Source of the DNA: Calothrix sp. PCC 7103
GTDB lineage: Bacteria > Cyanobacteriota > Cyanobacteriia > Cyanobacteriales > Nostocaceae
Assembly: GCF_000331305.1 (NCBI RefSeq)
Contig: NZ_KB217478.1
Location: 6,063,646-6,127,645 of the forward strand
DNA length: 64,000 bases
Direction of reading: 5' to 3'
Position 1 is the first letter of the stretch. The number at the start of each line of letters is the position of its first letter. Of this stretch, positions 17,000-31,402 are shown in pieces. A program made the position numbers and the translations under genes. The notes beneath the pieces are model-generated. The model searched no databases, had not been told where the DNA came from, and saw only the letters and a program-made list of their open reading frames with translations.

Positions 17000-17097
17000 T
17001 GTCATGCTGAACGCAGTGAAGCATCTCTTTATCTATCAAGACTGTGCGAGATTCTACCCTTCGGGAAAACTTCGTTTACGCTGCGCTCAGAATGACA
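17000..17097. repeat. TGTCAT...ATGACA dispersed repeat
   Basis: Begins TGTCATGCTGAACGCAGTGA and ends with the imperfect complement CGCTGCGCTCAGAATGACA, with GAAGCATCTC and TTCGGG inside. This kind of sequence is dispersed in many cyanobacterial genomes. A shorter relative (CTTCAGCATGACATGAGG) lies at about 57268. Confidence 0.65.
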
Positions 17098-17105
17098 GGT
17101 GTACA

Positions 17106-18053
17106 CTAATTTAAAGCTTCGGCGCCACCAACAACCTCAAGAATTTCTTGGGTAATAGCAGCTTGACGAGCTTTGTTGTATCCCAATGTCAACGAACCAA
17201 TAAGTTCAGCAGCGTTCTCGCTTGCGTTACTCATAGCAGTCATCCGTGCAGCAAGTTCCGAAGCTGCAGATTCTTGTAGTGCGCGTAATAGCTGATTACT
17301 TAAATATAGTGGTAGCAAGGAATCCAAAATTTGTACTGGGTCTTGCTCGAACAACATGTCGCGAGGGAAAGGACGCGCTTCGGTTGTTACTTTTTCGCGC
17401 GTTACTTCAAACTGACCACCACGAGTTGTTAAGCGGAAAATTTCATCGTCTGCTGCTTCTAAACCTTGAGGGTCAAGAGGTAACAATGTTTGTATAACTG
17501 GACGTGAACTTACTAATGAAACAAACTTTGTGTAAACTAACTCAATTCTGTCTACGCTTTGAGACAAGAACAAAGAAAGTAGTTCGTCAGCAATATTAGT
17601 AGCTTCAGTCGCAGTAGGAATTTGCTCTAAACCCATGAAGGTCGCAGTAATTGGATATTCGCGACGTTGGAAGTATTGTGATGCTTTACGTCCAACGATA
17701 ACAAATTTATAATCTAATCCTTCTGCTTTAAGTTCTTTAGCACGAATTTCTGCACGTTTGATAACGCTGGAGTTATAACCACCGCACAAACCACGGTCTC
17801 CAGAAATTACTAATACACCAACGGTTTTAACTTGACGTTTTTTGAGCAGTGGTAAATCTGCATCTTCAAACCGTAAGCGAGTTTGTAAACCGTAAAGTAC
17901 TTGTGCTAATCTGTCGGCAAAAGGACGTGTCGAAAGTACTTGCTCTTGCGCGCGTCTTACACGTGCAGCAGCAACAAGTCGCATTGCTTCGGTAATTTTT
18001 TTGGTATTTTTAACCGATTGAATTCGGTCGCGTATCGCTTTTAAGTTTGCCAT
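17106..18053 (-). CDS. atpC: ATP synthase gamma subunit
   Basis: About 315 residues from ATG 18053 ([20 protein letters not shown]), the conserved start of the F1 gamma subunit; the frame is open slightly further up, but this start is standard. The end [12 protein letters not shown] is the usual rotor C-terminus. Gamma forms the central shaft in the F1 head and couples proton flow to catalysis. The cyanobacterial insertion between the two terminal helices is present (residues about 200-230 with [12 protein letters not shown]). It is the last gene of the ATP synthase cluster, separated from atpA by a 28-bp palindrome. Confidence 0.98.
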   Translation of the reverse strand: MANLKAIRDRIQSVKNTKKITEAMRLVAAARVRRAQEQVLSTRPFADRLAQVLYGLQTRLRFEDADLPLLKKRQVKTVGVLVISGDRGLCGGYNSSVIKRAEIRAKELKAEGLDYKFVIVGRKASQYFQRREYPITATFMGLEQIPTATEATNIADELLSLFLSQSVDRIELVYTKFVSLVSSRPVIQTLLPLDPQGLEAADDEIFRLTTRGGQFEVTREKVTTEARPFPRDMLFEQDPVQILDSLLPLYLSNQLLRALQESAASELAARMTAMSNASENAAELIGSLTLGYNKARQAAITQEILEVVGGAEALN

Positions 18054-18072
18054 ATCTTTCCTCAATTAAAAA

Positions 18073-18100
18073 GTAGAGACTGTATTAATACAGTCTCTAC
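18073..18100. repeat. 28-bp palindrome, family 1 variant
   Basis: GTAGAGAC ends are kept and the centre is TGTATTAATACA, still perfectly palindromic. It sits between atpA and atpC and could act as an mRNA hairpin tuning their ratio. Confidence 0.85.
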
Positions 18101-18114
18101 GAGCGCACAATTTT

Positions 18115-19629
18115 TTATGCTGCGAAGGTCTTTTTGTACTCAGTAATACCTTCTTTGAGTGCTGCTTCTTCTGCGTCACCCATTACTTTAGAAGTTTGTA
18201 CTGCTTGAGCGTATGCTGGTTTGCTGTTCTTTAAGTATTCGCGCAAACCTTTTGTGAAGGCGCCTACTTTCTCAACTGGGATATCGTCTAAGTAACCGTT
18301 GATACCAGCATAAAGAATAGCTACTTGCTCGGATACGGACAATGGCGAGTTTTGTGGCTGTTTGAGAAGTTCGCGTAAGCGTACACCACGTGCCAATTGG
18401 TCTTGGGTAGTTTTATCTAAGTCGGATGCAAATTGTGCAAACGCTTGTAAGTCGTCAAACTGTGCTAGTTCGAGTTTAATTTTACCTGCGACTTTCTTCA
18501 TCGCTTTGGTTTGTGCTGCTGAACCCACCCGTGATACTGAAATACCTGGGTTTACAGCGGGACGAACACCAGCGTTAAATAAGTCGGATGATAAGAATAT
18601 CTGACCGTCGGTAATCGAAATTACGTTAGTAGGAATATATGCGGATACGTCACCTGCTTGAGTTTCGATAATAGGTAATGCTGTCATGCTACCTTTACCA
18701 AGCTCGTCGCTGAGTTTTGCAGCGCGCTCTAATAAACGGGAGTGAATGTAAAATACGTCACCAGGATACGCTTCACGACCGGGTGGACGACGGAGCAACA
18801 AGGACATTTGACGGTATGCAGCAGCTTGCTTGGACAAATCGTCATAAATAATTAGAGTAGCTTTGCCTTGGTACATAAAGTACTCAGCAATTGCTGCTCC
18901 TGTGTATGGCGCCAAAAATTGTAGTGGTGCTGCTTCGGATGCGCTAGCGGCAACAATGATTGTATAGTCAAGGGCGCCTCTTTCTTGTAATGTTTGAACA
19001 ACGTTAGCTACGGTCGAAGCTTTTTGACCGATGGCAACGTATACACAAATTACATCTTCGCCTTTTTGGTTCAGGATGGTGTCAATAGCAACGGCTGTTT
19101 TACCAGTTTGACGGTCACCAATAATTAACTCGCGCTGTCCACGACCGATGGGAATCATCGAGTCAATAGCGGTAATACCTGTTTGCATTGGTTCGTGTAC
19201 CGAACGACGTGCAATAATACCAGGCGCCATCGATTCAATCAAGCGACTTTCAGTTGACTTGATTTCACCTTTCCCGTCGATAGGATTACCCAATGCGTCA
19301 ACTACACGTCCAACAATCGCATCACCTACTGGTACTTGAGCGATACGACCTGTAGCGGTAACGGTACTTCCTTCTTGGATGTTGCGACCTTCACCCATTA
19401 ATACCGCACCAACGTTGTCTTCTTCTAAGTTGAGCGCAAGACCGATTGTACCGTCTTCAAACTCAAGCAACTCACCAGCCATTGCTTTTTCCAAACCGTA
19501 AACGCGGGCAACACCGTCACCTATTTGAAGTACGGTACCAACGTTAGCAACTTTGACTTCTTTGTCGTATTGCTCGATTTGCTGTTGAATAATGCTGCTA
19601 ATTTCGTCAGGCTTAATTGAAATACTCAT
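18115..19629 (-). CDS. atpA: ATP synthase alpha subunit
   Basis: A 504-residue F1 alpha subunit. It begins [20 protein letters not shown]; the Walker A is [15 protein letters not shown]; the segment [20 protein letters not shown] and the signature [17 protein letters not shown] are all present. Alpha subunits hold the non-catalytic nucleotide sites of the F1 hexamer. Full length, no anomalies. It follows atpH by 26 bases. Confidence 0.99.
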   Translation of the reverse strand: MSISIKPDEISSIIQQQIEQYDKEVKVANVGTVLQIGDGVARVYGLEKAMAGELLEFEDGTIGLALNLEEDNVGAVLMGEGRNIQEGSTVTATGRIAQVPVGDAIVGRVVDALGNPIDGKGEIKSTESRLIESMAPGIIARRSVHEPMQTGITAIDSMIPIGRGQRELIIGDRQTGKTAVAIDTILNQKGEDVICVYVAIGQKASTVANVVQTLQERGALDYTIIVAASASEAAPLQFLAPYTGAAIAEYFMYQGKATLIIYDDLSKQAAAYRQMSLLLRRPPGREAYPGDVFYIHSRLLERAAKLSDELGKGSMTALPIIETQAGDVSAYIPTNVISITDGQIFLSSDLFNAGVRPAVNPGISVSRVGSAAQTKAMKKVAGKIKLELAQFDDLQAFAQFASDLDKTTQDQLARGVRLRELLKQPQNSPLSVSEQVAILYAGINGYLDDIPVEKVGAFTKGLREYLKNSKPAYAQAVQTSKVMGDAEEAALKEGITEYKKTFAA

Positions 19630-19655
19630 GTTTCTATAGCTTTGAAAAGAGACGT

Positions 19656-20207
19656 TTAATTACCTAAACTTAAAGAAAGGCGCCGTAATTGACCGCGTAA
19701 AGAAGCATCAATTACCTGCGAACCAACTTTGATGATGACACCACCAATCAAATCGCTGTTTACCTTTTTCTCAAGCTCCACAGAACGCGCGTTAGTCATC
19801 GCAACGACTTTTTCGATTACAGCTTGCTCTTGTGCTTCACTTAAAGGAATTGCAGAAGTTACTTCAGCTAAAACCGTCTGATTTAAATCGCGTAGCAGTG
19901 ATAAATACTGCCTCATGATTGGTTCAAGGAAAGAAATTCGCTTTCTATCAACCAATAGCATCAAAAAATTCCGAAAGAAGGCGTTTGTATCGTCACTCAG
20001 TAGACGATTAACAAGAGACTTCTTTGTATCAATTTGAATGAAAGGGTTGTCAAAAAAGTTACGAAGGTCTTCGCTTCCAGAAAGTAAACCGACTATTGAC
20101 CGCGCGTCATCACCAAACGCTTCGGTCAAGTTATTAGATTGCGCTACAGACATTAATGCCTGTGCATAAGGAGCAGCGATTTCTTCAGTAGCAACAGTAC
20201 TTTTCAT
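19656..20207 (-). CDS. atpH: ATP synthase delta subunit
   Basis: A 183-residue F1 delta subunit (stator attachment). Starts [20 protein letters not shown] and ends [23 protein letters not shown]..., the family signature near the C-terminus. The start codon directly abuts the stop of atpF, pointing to coupled translation. Confidence 0.97.
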   Translation of the reverse strand: MKSTVATEEIAAPYAQALMSVAQSNNLTEAFGDDARSIVGLLSGSEDLRNFFDNPFIQIDTKKSLVNRLLSDDTNAFFRNFLMLLVDRKRISFLEPIMRQYLSLLRDLNQTVLAEVTSAIPLSEAQEQAVIEKVVAMTNARSVELEKKVNSDLIGGVIIKVGSQVIDASLRGQLRRLSLSLGN

Positions 20208-20759
20208 CTAACTTACCTCCAATAGCGCAATGCTGCGGTCGATTAATGCGTGCTGTGTATCTTCAGCAATTCCAGATTTTAGCTGTGACTCAGCTTTTTG
20301 AAGAGCCAGCGCAACAACTCTTGATCGTAGTTGTGCAATTGCTTTATCTTGTTCGCTCGTCAAATCAGCAGCAGCAGCGTCTTTGAGACGTTGCACATCG
20401 ACTTGGGCACGTGCCAAAATAGCTTCTTTAGCTTTTTGAGCATTTTCGCTAGCAGAAGAACGGATTCGCTCCGCTTCTTGCTGTGCTTGAGTTAAATTCT
20501 TTTGCGCTTCTGATAATGCTTTCTCAGCTTCTTTGGCACGTCCTTCTGCTTCTTTAATTTCGATTTCAATACTAGTACGACGCGCGCTCAAAGTATCAGT
20601 AAGAAACTTACGTCCAAATACAACTAGTACGCCAACCAGAATTGCCAGGTTAATTATATTGGTTTCTAAAATGTCTAGGTTTAGACCGAAACCACCTTCT
20701 TCGGCGTGACCGGCAACCGCCTCTGTCGCCAATAATATTAAGGTGCCCATTATACCCAT
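20208..20759 (-). CDS. atpF: ATP synthase subunit b
   Basis: A 183-residue subunit with an N-terminal membrane segment ([18 protein letters not shown], about 34-52) and a long Ala/Glu/Gln-rich coiled coil. It pairs with b' as the peripheral stalk. The stop directly touches the atpH start. The upstream gap to b' holds a small hairpin around CCTTATAT...ATATAAGG. Confidence 0.97.
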   Translation of the reverse strand: MGIMGTLILLATEAVAGHAEEGGFGLNLDILETNIINLAILVGVLVVFGRKFLTDTLSARRTSIEIEIKEAEGRAKEAEKALSEAQKNLTQAQQEAERIRSSASENAQKAKEAILARAQVDVQRLKDAAAADLTSEQDKAIAQLRSRVVALALQKAESQLKSGIAEDTQHALIDRSIALLEVS

Positions 20760-20925
20760 CTACAACTGCGTACTTAACTGCTAATACGTTGATTTCTCCT
20801 AAGATATAAGGAGAAAATTGCTAATCACACCTTATATTTCTACATATAAGGAGGGGCAATGCTTACGCCCTTGTTTGCTTGGGCTTTTGAGACTGATAGG
20901 GCGATGAGAAAATATATCGCTTTGT

Positions 20926-21351
20926 CTAAACAGTTTGTCCCAATAATTTATCTAGAATTTGTTGACTTAAAGAGTCTACTCGTTGTTCTAAAGAACGCAT
21001 CGCTGACTCTTTTTGACTTTCAATTTCGCGAGATGCTTCTTCACGCTGCTTTTGAACTTCTTGTTGAGCTTCTGCAATACTCTTAGAGTAAATTGATTGA
21101 GCATCTGCTTCAGCCTGATTTATTGCTGCTTGTGCTTGCTTACGTGCTTCTGCAAGTTGCAGTTCGTAATCTTTCGCTATTCGCTCGGCTTTATCCAAAC
21201 GCTCGCGAGCATCAACCTTATTGGTTCTAATGTAGTTATCGCGGTCATCTAGTGCCTTTGTTAAAGGCTTATAGAAGATAGCGTTTAGTAAAGCCGCCAA
21301 AAGCAGGAATTGTAATGCCATTAAAGGCAGGGTTGCATCAAAATCAAACAT
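20926..21351 (-). CDS. atpG: ATP synthase subunit b'
   Basis: From ATG 21351 ([20 protein letters not shown]) about 141 residues; a TTG 30 bases earlier is an alternative. The ATG is preferred because GAGGC lies upstream and because b' proteins commonly start with this FDxDATLPxMAxQFLLL block. One membrane segment is followed by a coiled coil. The b' duplicate of subunit b is specific to photosynthetic bacteria and plastids. A long palindromic repeat lies upstream. Confidence 0.96.
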   Translation of the reverse strand: MFDFDATLPLMALQFLLLAALLNAIFYKPLTKALDDRDNYIRTNKVDARERLDKAERIAKDYELQLAEARKQAQAAINQAEADAQSIYSKSIAEAQQEVQKQREEASREIESQKESAMRSLEQRVDSLSQQILDKLLGQTV

Positions 21352-21420
21352 TTCTTGCCTCGTCCGCGCACTATACGGCAATTTTTATTGATAAAAACCA
21401 AAATTTGGGGGCGTATTACT

Positions 21421-21464
21421 GTAGAGACGGTGATAGTTATTAACTATACATACAGCGTCTCTAC
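21421..21464. repeat. Palindrome with family 1 ends and a longer centre
   Basis: GTAGAGACG at one end and CGTCTCTAC at the other, with an AT-rich 26-base centre (GTGATAGTTATTAACTATAC...). It lies between atpE and atpG. Confidence 0.75.
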
Positions 21465-21478
21465 ATTAAAAATTTGTA

Positions 21479-21796
<318 letters not shown>

Positions 21797-21823
21797 TCAA
21801 ATCGATGTATCTTTTGATGTTGT

Positions 21824-22576
21824 TTAATGTTCCTCGTGTTCTTCGCCATGTCCTTCTAATGCCTCATGAATATAGGCAGCAGCTAGGGTGGCAAACACTA
21901 ACGCTTGGATAGCACTGGTAAATAAACCAAGAGCCATTACTGGTAGAGGAACAAACAAAGGAACTAGTAAAACTAGTACTCCAACCACCAGTTCATCCGC
22001 CAAAATGTTACCAAAAAGACGGAAACTTAGGGAAAGAGGTTTGGTGAAATCTTCAAGAATTGCAATTGGCAACAAGATTGGGGTTGGTTCGATATACTTT
22101 CTGAAATAACCCAAACCTTTTTTGCTAAAACCAGCGTAAAAGTACGCCAATGAAGTCAGTAATGCCAGTGCAACAGTTGTATTGATGTCATTAGTCGGCG
22201 CCGCTAATTCACCTTCAGGCAATCTTAATAGCTTCCAGGGTATTAAAGCACCAGACCAGTTCGAGACAAAAATAAACAAAAATAATGTGCCAATAAAAGG
22301 CACCCAAGGGCGATACTCTTTCTCACCAATTTGGTTTTTCGTCAAGTCCCGAATAAATTCTAGGGCATATTCCATTAAATTTTGGATACCACTAGGAACT
22401 TTCTGGATATTTCTCGTTGCAGCAAGCGATGCTATTACGAGAAGACCAATAACAAACCAAGAAGTGAGAAATACTTGCCCGTGTACTTTTAATCCACCCA
22501 ATTCCCAGTAAAAGTGTTTTCCAACTTCTAACTCGGCAAGGGTAAGAGAATGGAAGACGTTGATAAAATTCACCAT
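21824..22576 (-). CDS. atpB: ATP synthase subunit a
   Basis: A 250-residue membrane protein of the F0 sector with several helices. The proton channel helix reads [19 protein letters not shown], with the essential Arg, and the final helix has [19 protein letters not shown]. The tail is His/Glu-rich. Full length for cyanobacteria. Confidence 0.98.
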   Translation of the reverse strand: MVNFINVFHSLTLAELEVGKHFYWELGGLKVHGQVFLTSWFVIGLLVIASLAATRNIQKVPSGIQNLMEYALEFIRDLTKNQIGEKEYRPWVPFIGTLFLFIFVSNWSGALIPWKLLRLPEGELAAPTNDINTTVALALLTSLAYFYAGFSKKGLGYFRKYIEPTPILLPIAILEDFTKPLSLSFRLFGNILADELVVGVLVLLVPLFVPLPVMALGLFTSAIQALVFATLAAAYIHEALEGHGEEHEEH

Positions 22577-22699
22577 TTTCTTCCTATATCAAATGTTTCT
22601 CCCATCTTAAATTAAGAGTAGGGGCAAATCTTACGGATAGATATAAACCTAACCGCAAAATCTAGATTTACTTTTTTCGGTTATCCCGCTTACAAAGCG

Positions 22700-23137
22700 C
22701 TAGTCAGCGTCAAAAGCCGTCCGAATTACATAGAAGATGAGAGTTGCCTTATAAGTCAGAAATCCCAAAAAGATGGGCATTACCTGTAATTCATCCCACC
22801 GCGATGCGAGCAGAATTACTATTACCAATAATGCGAAGCGCGTTTTACTTAGCTTCTGCTTTTCTGCTCCGAGTTGCTCAACATCTTTCGCCAACATTCT
22901 AATATAAACTAAGCCGGCACATGCCCCAAGCAAATAGTTTAGGGCAATGTTCAGAGAATAGAAAATCCAAACAGAGACGAAAATAATCCCCGTTATCACA
23001 AGAGTAATCGTTAGCAACTCTTGATAGAGTCGATAGAACTCTTGCATAGAACCAACTGGCTCGGAGTCCTCAACACCGGATTGAGCTTCTTGTCGTATTG
23101 TTGGTGTGGGTTCGGTTGTTTCTTCTGACAAGCTCAC
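22700..23137 (-). CDS. atpI: ATP synthase subunit I (Atp1)
   Basis: A 145-residue membrane protein at the head of the operon. The N-terminal 35 residues are acidic and Thr/Pro-rich, followed by [34 protein letters not shown] and two more membrane segments. The position and form fit Atp1/AtpI, which helps assemble the c ring. Sequence is poorly conserved in general, so the context carries much of the call. Confidence 0.92.
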   Translation of the reverse strand: MSLSEETTEPTPTIRQEAQSGVEDSEPVGSMQEFYRLYQELLTITLVITGIIFVSVWIFYSLNIALNYLLGACAGLVYIRMLAKDVEQLGAEKQKLSKTRFALLVIVILLASRWDELQVMPIFLGFLTYKATLIFYVIRTAFDAD

Positions 23138-23285
23138 GGGACTTTAAACCAGTATTTTCTAGTTATGTTGACTGCACACTCAGCCAGTAAAATCATATCA
23201 CGATTGGGTAACATTACTTTAGAAAAAAACAACTAACTTAATTGTTAACTCCAATTTGATCCAGAATTCGCCCACGGAAACCGTT

Positions 23286-23465
23286 TTAGGCAACTGATTG
23301 ACCATTAAGTGATTGAAAACTGGACATTGCCTCCGTTTGCTGCTCAGTATTGCGAGAATTGGCTCCCGTTACGAACAAAGTCGAACTAGAAAACCAATCA
23401 GGATGATAACCTGCTCTCAAGGCTGATTTTACAAGAAGCGATAAATATTCATCCTTCCCCTTCAC
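23286..23465 (-). CDS. Small protein of 59 residues, upstream of atpI
   Basis: A GTG at 23465 with AGGAGC 7 bases before it opens a 59-codon frame: MKGKDEYLSLLVKSALRAGY, then HPDWFSSSTLFVTGANSRN and a polar tail, ending with TAA at 23286. The good ribosome site, the normal codon use and the amphipathic first half argue for a real gene. It lies between the ATP synthase operon and the methyltransferase. I do not recognise the protein. Confidence 0.45.
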   Translation of the reverse strand: MKGKDEYLSLLVKSALRAGYHPDWFSSSTLFVTGANSRNTEQQTEAMSSFQSLNGQSVA

Positions 23466-23629
23466 ATTTTAGCTCCTAGTTTTCACCCGTTTGTGTCTTG
23501 CTGAACCTAATTTCAGTAGACCCCACTTACTTAGTTATCTATCACACTTGATATTTCCCAGGAATACACTGTACTCACTAATCATAATTATCTACATTCA
23601 GTTTTCTCTATCCTGTGCATATCTACGAA

Positions 23630-24811
23630 CTACATTGGCGCCATCATTATTAATTGTTGTTCAATAAGGCGCCGGACTCCATCCAAATTAAAATCTACAG
23701 ATTTTAAAATTTCATCCACAGTTTTACTGCTATCACAAGCCTGCATAAAAGCTAACTCTGCGTTAGATATATTTACTATTTTGTAATCATAGTTAAATAT
23801 TGTTTGACTTGGGAACCCATCTATGCATGGGCTAACTTCTGGTATTGCACTTAGTAATGTACTATTTAACGACCAGTTAGCTTTATTTAAAGGTGGACGT
23901 GCCAGAAAAAACTCGTAATGACTGGTTTCAGGATTTAATAATTCTATCAAACGATAACGTTGACGCTCCGTCAGATTTTCTGCACGCTCCATTAGTTCAG
24001 GTGACTTACCCAAAAGCGCTTGCAAGTCCCAAAACCCAGGATTTGAAAAACCGACAAATTCCAAACCCGAAGCATCAATAAGCTCAAACAGGGTATCAAT
24101 GTTATAGTCAATCTCCTGGGGGTGTACGTACATATCCGCGAAATTCTCATCACGATGATTTTCTAATGACCACCGTTCTTTATCTCGCTTCACAATTCGA
24201 TTATTTTCTGGAAGCGAAGCAAAAATTTGCCGTCCCACTTTGACTCCATCTTTATAATCTCCACGTTTATCACCTTGGAGTAATGCAACCGCACGTTGCA
24301 TAAGTTGAATTTCCCAACGTCCTAATTCCCCATATACAAATATATGAAACAAACCACCAGGCGCCAATTTTTTTGCTAAAGCTTGAATTCCTCGAATTGG
24401 GTCATCGGTATGATGTAAAACCCCAACACAATTTATTAAATCAAATTCCCCAGGTAGCTGTTCGACATCAAATAAACTTAGCTGATGAAATTCTACACGA
24501 TTGGCGCCGCTACGTTGACAACGTTCCCTTGCCACTGCGAGTGTTCCCGCACTTAAATCTATCCCAACAACTTGCGCTTCTGTATTCAAATGTACTAAAT
24601 ACTCAGTTCCAACACCCGACCCACAACCAGCATCAAGAATACGAATATCTCGTTTTTGGGGTTTCATGCCAGTACAAAAATTATAAGCAGTCAACCAATT
24701 CCATCGCCAATTGTAACCTGGAGGCGCCTCATCCAGTATTGGTTCTGGCGGAAACGGATATGTATCGTAGAGTTTAGCAACTTTCTCGCTAACTTTTTGA
24801 GTATCGGACAT
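23630..24811 (-). CDS. Class I SAM-dependent methyltransferase
   Basis: A 393-residue protein. Motif I is RILDAGCGSGVGTEYL (about 57-72); motif II VVGIDLSAGTLAVAR; the post-motif block has DLINCVGVLHHTDDP. The N-terminus YDTYPFPPEP is found in a common group of bacterial methyltransferases with a C-terminal extension of about 170 residues, which here includes WDLQALLGKSPELMERAE and a PqqD-like end. The substrate is unknown. No close operon partner. Confidence 0.88.
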   Translation of the reverse strand: MSDTQKVSEKVAKLYDTYPFPPEPILDEAPPGYNWRWNWLTAYNFCTGMKPQKRDIRILDAGCGSGVGTEYLVHLNTEAQVVGIDLSAGTLAVARERCQRSGANRVEFHQLSLFDVEQLPGEFDLINCVGVLHHTDDPIRGIQALAKKLAPGGLFHIFVYGELGRWEIQLMQRAVALLQGDKRGDYKDGVKVGRQIFASLPENNRIVKRDKERWSLENHRDENFADMYVHPQEIDYNIDTLFELIDASGLEFVGFSNPGFWDLQALLGKSPELMERAENLTERQRYRLIELLNPETSHYEFFLARPPLNKANWSLNSTLLSAIPEVSPCIDGFPSQTIFNYDYKIVNISNAELAFMQACDSSKTVDEILKSVDFNLDGVRRLIEQQLIMMAPM

Positions 24812-24971
24812 AGTATAAACAACATCGCTGCATCTCTGAGTCTATCGTGTGGTTGGGCGTTTTGAACGGTTATATTTAATTCAACATATATATAGTTAAA
24901 TAATGCAAAACAGTACCACAACCAAACCCAGCATATGGCAAAGCGTAGTGGTAAAAAAATAATTATGCACT

Positions 24972-24993
24972 GCACAGGCTTTTCGGCCTGTGC
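24972..24993. repeat. Palindrome, family 2 relative
   Basis: GCACAGGC, TTTTCG, GCCTGTGC, with an 8-bp stem. It occurs between the methyltransferase and the small secreted protein; related sequences at 45699 and 56403. Confidence 0.6.
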
Positions 24994-25007
24994 TACGATT
25001 GTGGGTT

Positions 25008-25331
25008 TTATCTAGAATTGCTGTATACTTTTAAGAGTAACTTTAATGCTTTTTCGTTATATTTACTGAATTTAACTGTTGTATCTTTGTTAGCTGTTAC
25101 ATTTGTTTTGTTGATTGTCTTACTTTTGGGCGCCGTGTTTACATAGTTTTGATGTTGGTTGTTAACGGTGCCATAAGCACTATTTTGTTTTAGCGTGGGC
25201 AGAGGTCTATTTTTTGCCCATCTTAGAAATGATTTGACGCTTTGTCCGGGTAATGCTGTTGCAGGAGTAATAGTTTGTGTAAGCGCGATAGATAGAGCTG
25301 CGAGGGCTAGTAATTTATACTTAAAACGCAT
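25008..25331 (-). CDS. Small secreted protein
   Basis: A 107-residue protein starting MRFKYKLLALAALSIALTQT with probable cleavage after TALA-like ATA/L near residue 27. The mature part is basic, rich in Asn, Thr and Lys (KTINKTNVTANKDTTVKFSK) with no known domain. It is likely exported to the periplasm. Function unknown. Confidence 0.6.
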   Translation of the reverse strand: MRFKYKLLALAALSIALTQTITPATALPGQSVKSFLRWAKNRPLPTLKQNSAYGTVNNQHQNYVNTAPKSKTINKTNVTANKDTTVKFSKYNEKALKLLLKVYSNSR

Positions 25332-29167
<3,836 letters not shown>

Positions 29168-29176
29168 TTAATCTGA

Positions 29177-29242
29177 TCCCCACCCCCCCCTTAATAAGGG
29201 GGGAAAACAATTTAAAGCCCCCTTATTAAGGGAATTGGGGGT
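29177..29242. repeat. CCCCCTTAATAAGGGGG-type inverted repeat
   Basis: Two CCCCTTATTAAGGGG-like palindromes about 40 bases apart, just after apcE. A widespread dispersed element in filamentous cyanobacteria; here it can also act as a hairpin between apcE and apcA. Confidence 0.75.
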
Positions 29243-29444
29243 ATTAAATTAGGCTGTTGACCATCAAGAAAGGTATCAGTCTATTTTGTGCTGAAGATTA
29301 AAACATTTCTTAACAATGGTTTCAAACTATAAGCACAAAATGTGTACAATAGCAAACATGAAAGCAAATATTACAAAGTGTTAAGAAGAGTCATAAATAC
29401 TCAACAGGATGCCTGAAAATAATCCATAAGAGGTAGTTGAGTTT

Positions 29445-29479
29445 AACCGCTTGTGTTGATAAATTTACGCAAGCGGGTT
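29445..29479 (+). promoter_or_regulatory. Hairpin in the apcA leader
   Basis: AACCGCTTG and CAAGCGGGTT pair with one bulge around an AT-rich loop, about 100 bases before the apcA start. It probably lies in the 5' leader of the apcAB(C) mRNA. Role unproven. Confidence 0.45.
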
Positions 29480-29579
29480 CTCGAAGCTGTTTAAGGCAGC
29501 GAGATAAATTCACAACCGTTGTAACAGTGCCAGTAACTCGTAAATCTGGTTTTACCTAGTATTGGAGGAATCCATTCAT

Positions 29580-30065
29580 ATGAGTATCGTCACGAAGTCC
29601 ATCGTGAATGCAGACGCAGAAGCACGCTATCTCAGCCCAGGCGAATTAGATAGAATCAAATCCTTCGTCACCACTGGAGAAAAGCGCCTACGTATCGCTC
29701 AAGCATTAACCGACAACCGCGAGCGCATCGTTAAGCAAGCTGGCGACCAGTTGTTCCAAAAGCGTCCTGACGTTGTTTCTCCTGGTGGAAACGCATACGG
29801 TCAAGAAATGACTGCTACTTGCTTACGTGACCTTGACTACTACTTGCGCTTAATCACCTACGGAATCGTATCTGGTGATGTAACACCTATCGAAGAAATC
29901 GGTATCGTTGGTGTACGCGAAATGTACAAGTCACTTGGTACCCCCATTGACGCTGTTGTTGCTGGTGTTGCTGCAATGAAGAGCGTTGCTACTGGACTTA
30001 TGTCTGGTGAAGATGCTGGTGAAGCTGGCTCTTACTTCGACTACGTAATTGGTGCTATGTCATAG
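29580..30065 (+). CDS. apcA: Allophycocyanin alpha subunit
   Basis: 161 residues from ATG 29580 ([20 protein letters not shown]), 9 bases after GGAGG. The bilin Cys is in [12 protein letters not shown] (near 80). Full length, and typical to the end (FDYVIGAMS). With ApcB it forms the allophycocyanin trimers of the phycobilisome core. An upstream in-frame ATG at 29562 lies within the ribosome site and is not used. Confidence 0.99.
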   Translation: MSIVTKSIVNADAEARYLSPGELDRIKSFVTTGEKRLRIAQALTDNRERIVKQAGDQLFQKRPDVVSPGGNAYGQEMTATCLRDLDYYLRLITYGIVSGDVTPIEEIGIVGVREMYKSLGTPIDAVVAGVAAMKSVATGLMSGEDAGEAGSYFDYVIGAMS

Positions 30066-30168
30066 TTCTGGTTAATCTCTTAAGATTAATCTCTTTCTTT
30101 GACTCAATCTGATTAAAATTAGGCGCCGGATTATTGTAATTACGGTTGGAAATAAGGAAATAACAACA

Positions 30169-30654
30169 ATGCAAGACGCAATTACCTCAGTAATCAATTC
30201 TTCAGACGTTCAAGGTAAGTACCTTGATTCATCTGCAATCGACAAACTCAAAGGTTACTTTGCAACAGGCGAACTTCGCGTTCGTGCAGCTACCACCATC
30301 AGTGCAAACGCAGCTGCAATCGTAAAAGAAGCTGTTGCTAAATCATTGTTGTACTCAGATATCACCCGTCCAGGTGGTAACATGTACACCACACGTCGTT
30401 ATGCTGCTTGCATCCGCGACTTAGACTACTACCTCCGTTATGCTACATACGCAATGTTAGCTGGCGACCCATCTATTTTAGATGAGCGCGTACTTAACGG
30501 TTTGAAAGAAACCTATAACTCATTAGGTGTACCCGTAGGCGCCACCGTACAAGCTATTCAATCAATCAAAGAAGTGACTGCTAGCTTGGTAGGTCCTGAC
30601 GCTGGTAAAGAAATGGGCGTTTACTTAGACTACATCAGCTCTGGCTTGAGCTAA
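30169..30654 (+). CDS. apcB: Allophycocyanin beta subunit
   Basis: 161 residues, starting [20 protein letters not shown]. The bilin Cys is in [17 protein letters not shown], preceded by the [11 protein letters not shown] segment bearing the conserved Asn that is methylated in this family. Forms the core trimer with ApcA. It follows apcA by about 100 bases. Confidence 0.99.
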   Translation: MQDAITSVINSSDVQGKYLDSSAIDKLKGYFATGELRVRAATTISANAAAIVKEAVAKSLLYSDITRPGGNMYTTRRYAACIRDLDYYLRYATYAMLAGDPSILDERVLNGLKETYNSLGVPVGATVQAIQSIKEVTASLVGPDAGKEMGVYLDYISSGLS

Positions 30655-30718
30655 TAGTTGCAACACGCGCGCATTTAGCTACAAATTAGCTGCGTAATTT
30701 AAGGGCTGGGAATCAGTT

Positions 30719-30785
30719 GTGAGTGCTAGAAGGCTGAGAGCTTATTGAGTAAAAAGTGCTGAGTTTTGAAGTGCTGAGTGGATAG
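30719..30785. repeat. Iterated GTGCTGAGT motif
   Basis: Loosely repeated GAGTGCTAGAAGGCTGAGAG..., GTGCTGAGTTTTGAAGTGCTGAGTGG between apcB and apcC. Imperfect heptad-like runs of this kind are seen in other filamentous cyanobacteria. It may space or attenuate apcC expression. Confidence 0.55.
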
Positions 30786-30956
30786 AAATAAACTATACAT
30801 GAAGTGACTGAGATATTGAGTAAGTTTTGTTTAATGAGTTTTGGCAGGCTAGTATTGATGATTGATTCCCAGTCTTGCAATGAGTAGGCAAATATTCAAC
30901 ACTCATAATTTTTGAAATAAAAAAGATATTCCACTTCATACAGGAGACCTATCACC

Positions 30957-31160
30957 ATGCGGATGTTTAAAGTTACAGCTTGTGTACCTAGCCAAACCCG
31001 GATTAGAACCCAACGCGAACTTCAAAATACCTTCTTCACAAAACTGGTTCCTTACGAAAACTGGTTCAAAGAACAGCAACGTATTCAAAAAATGGGTGGC
31101 AGAATCGTTAAAGTCGAACTTGCTACTGGCAAACAAGGTTTAAACACAGGTCTTCTATAA
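30957..31160 (+). CDS. apcC: Phycobilisome core linker LC 7.8
   Basis: 67 residues, MRMFKVTACVPSQTRIRTQR to the end GKQGLNTGLL. This small linker caps the core cylinders. CAGGAG lies 10 bases before the start. A strong terminator follows. Confidence 0.98.
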   Translation: MRMFKVTACVPSQTRIRTQRELQNTFFTKLVPYENWFKEQQRIQKMGGRIVKVELATGKQGLNTGLL

Positions 31161-31207
31161 CTTAATATATTTACTCTCCAACAAGAAATTACTATCGGGA
31201 GTTACCC

Positions 31208-31233
31208 AGAGGTCTTTTTAGACCTCTTTTTTA
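31208..31233 (+). terminator. Terminator of the apc operon
   Basis: Perfect 8-bp stem AGAGGTCT/AGACCTCT with a TTTT loop and a T-rich tail of seven bases, 48 bases after apcC. Confidence 0.9.
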
Positions 31234-31253
31234 TAAGTATCATAATTTATTTT

Positions 31254-31279
31254 TGGAACAGGCAGGGATGCCCATTCCA
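31254..31279. repeat. Palindromic repeat, family 2
   Basis: TGGAACAGGCAGGGATGCCCATTCCA-type palindrome just after the apc terminator; same core as 485 and 37553. Confidence 0.75.
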
Positions 31280-31402
31280 CAAGATAGATGTATCTATAAA
31301 TACTAGTGCATAACTAATTTATGGAATTGTGGGTAAATTTGGGTTTAATCGAGTAATATCGTTTGTTGTTTATACTTAGTAACTTCACCCAGTGTAACGA
31401 TA

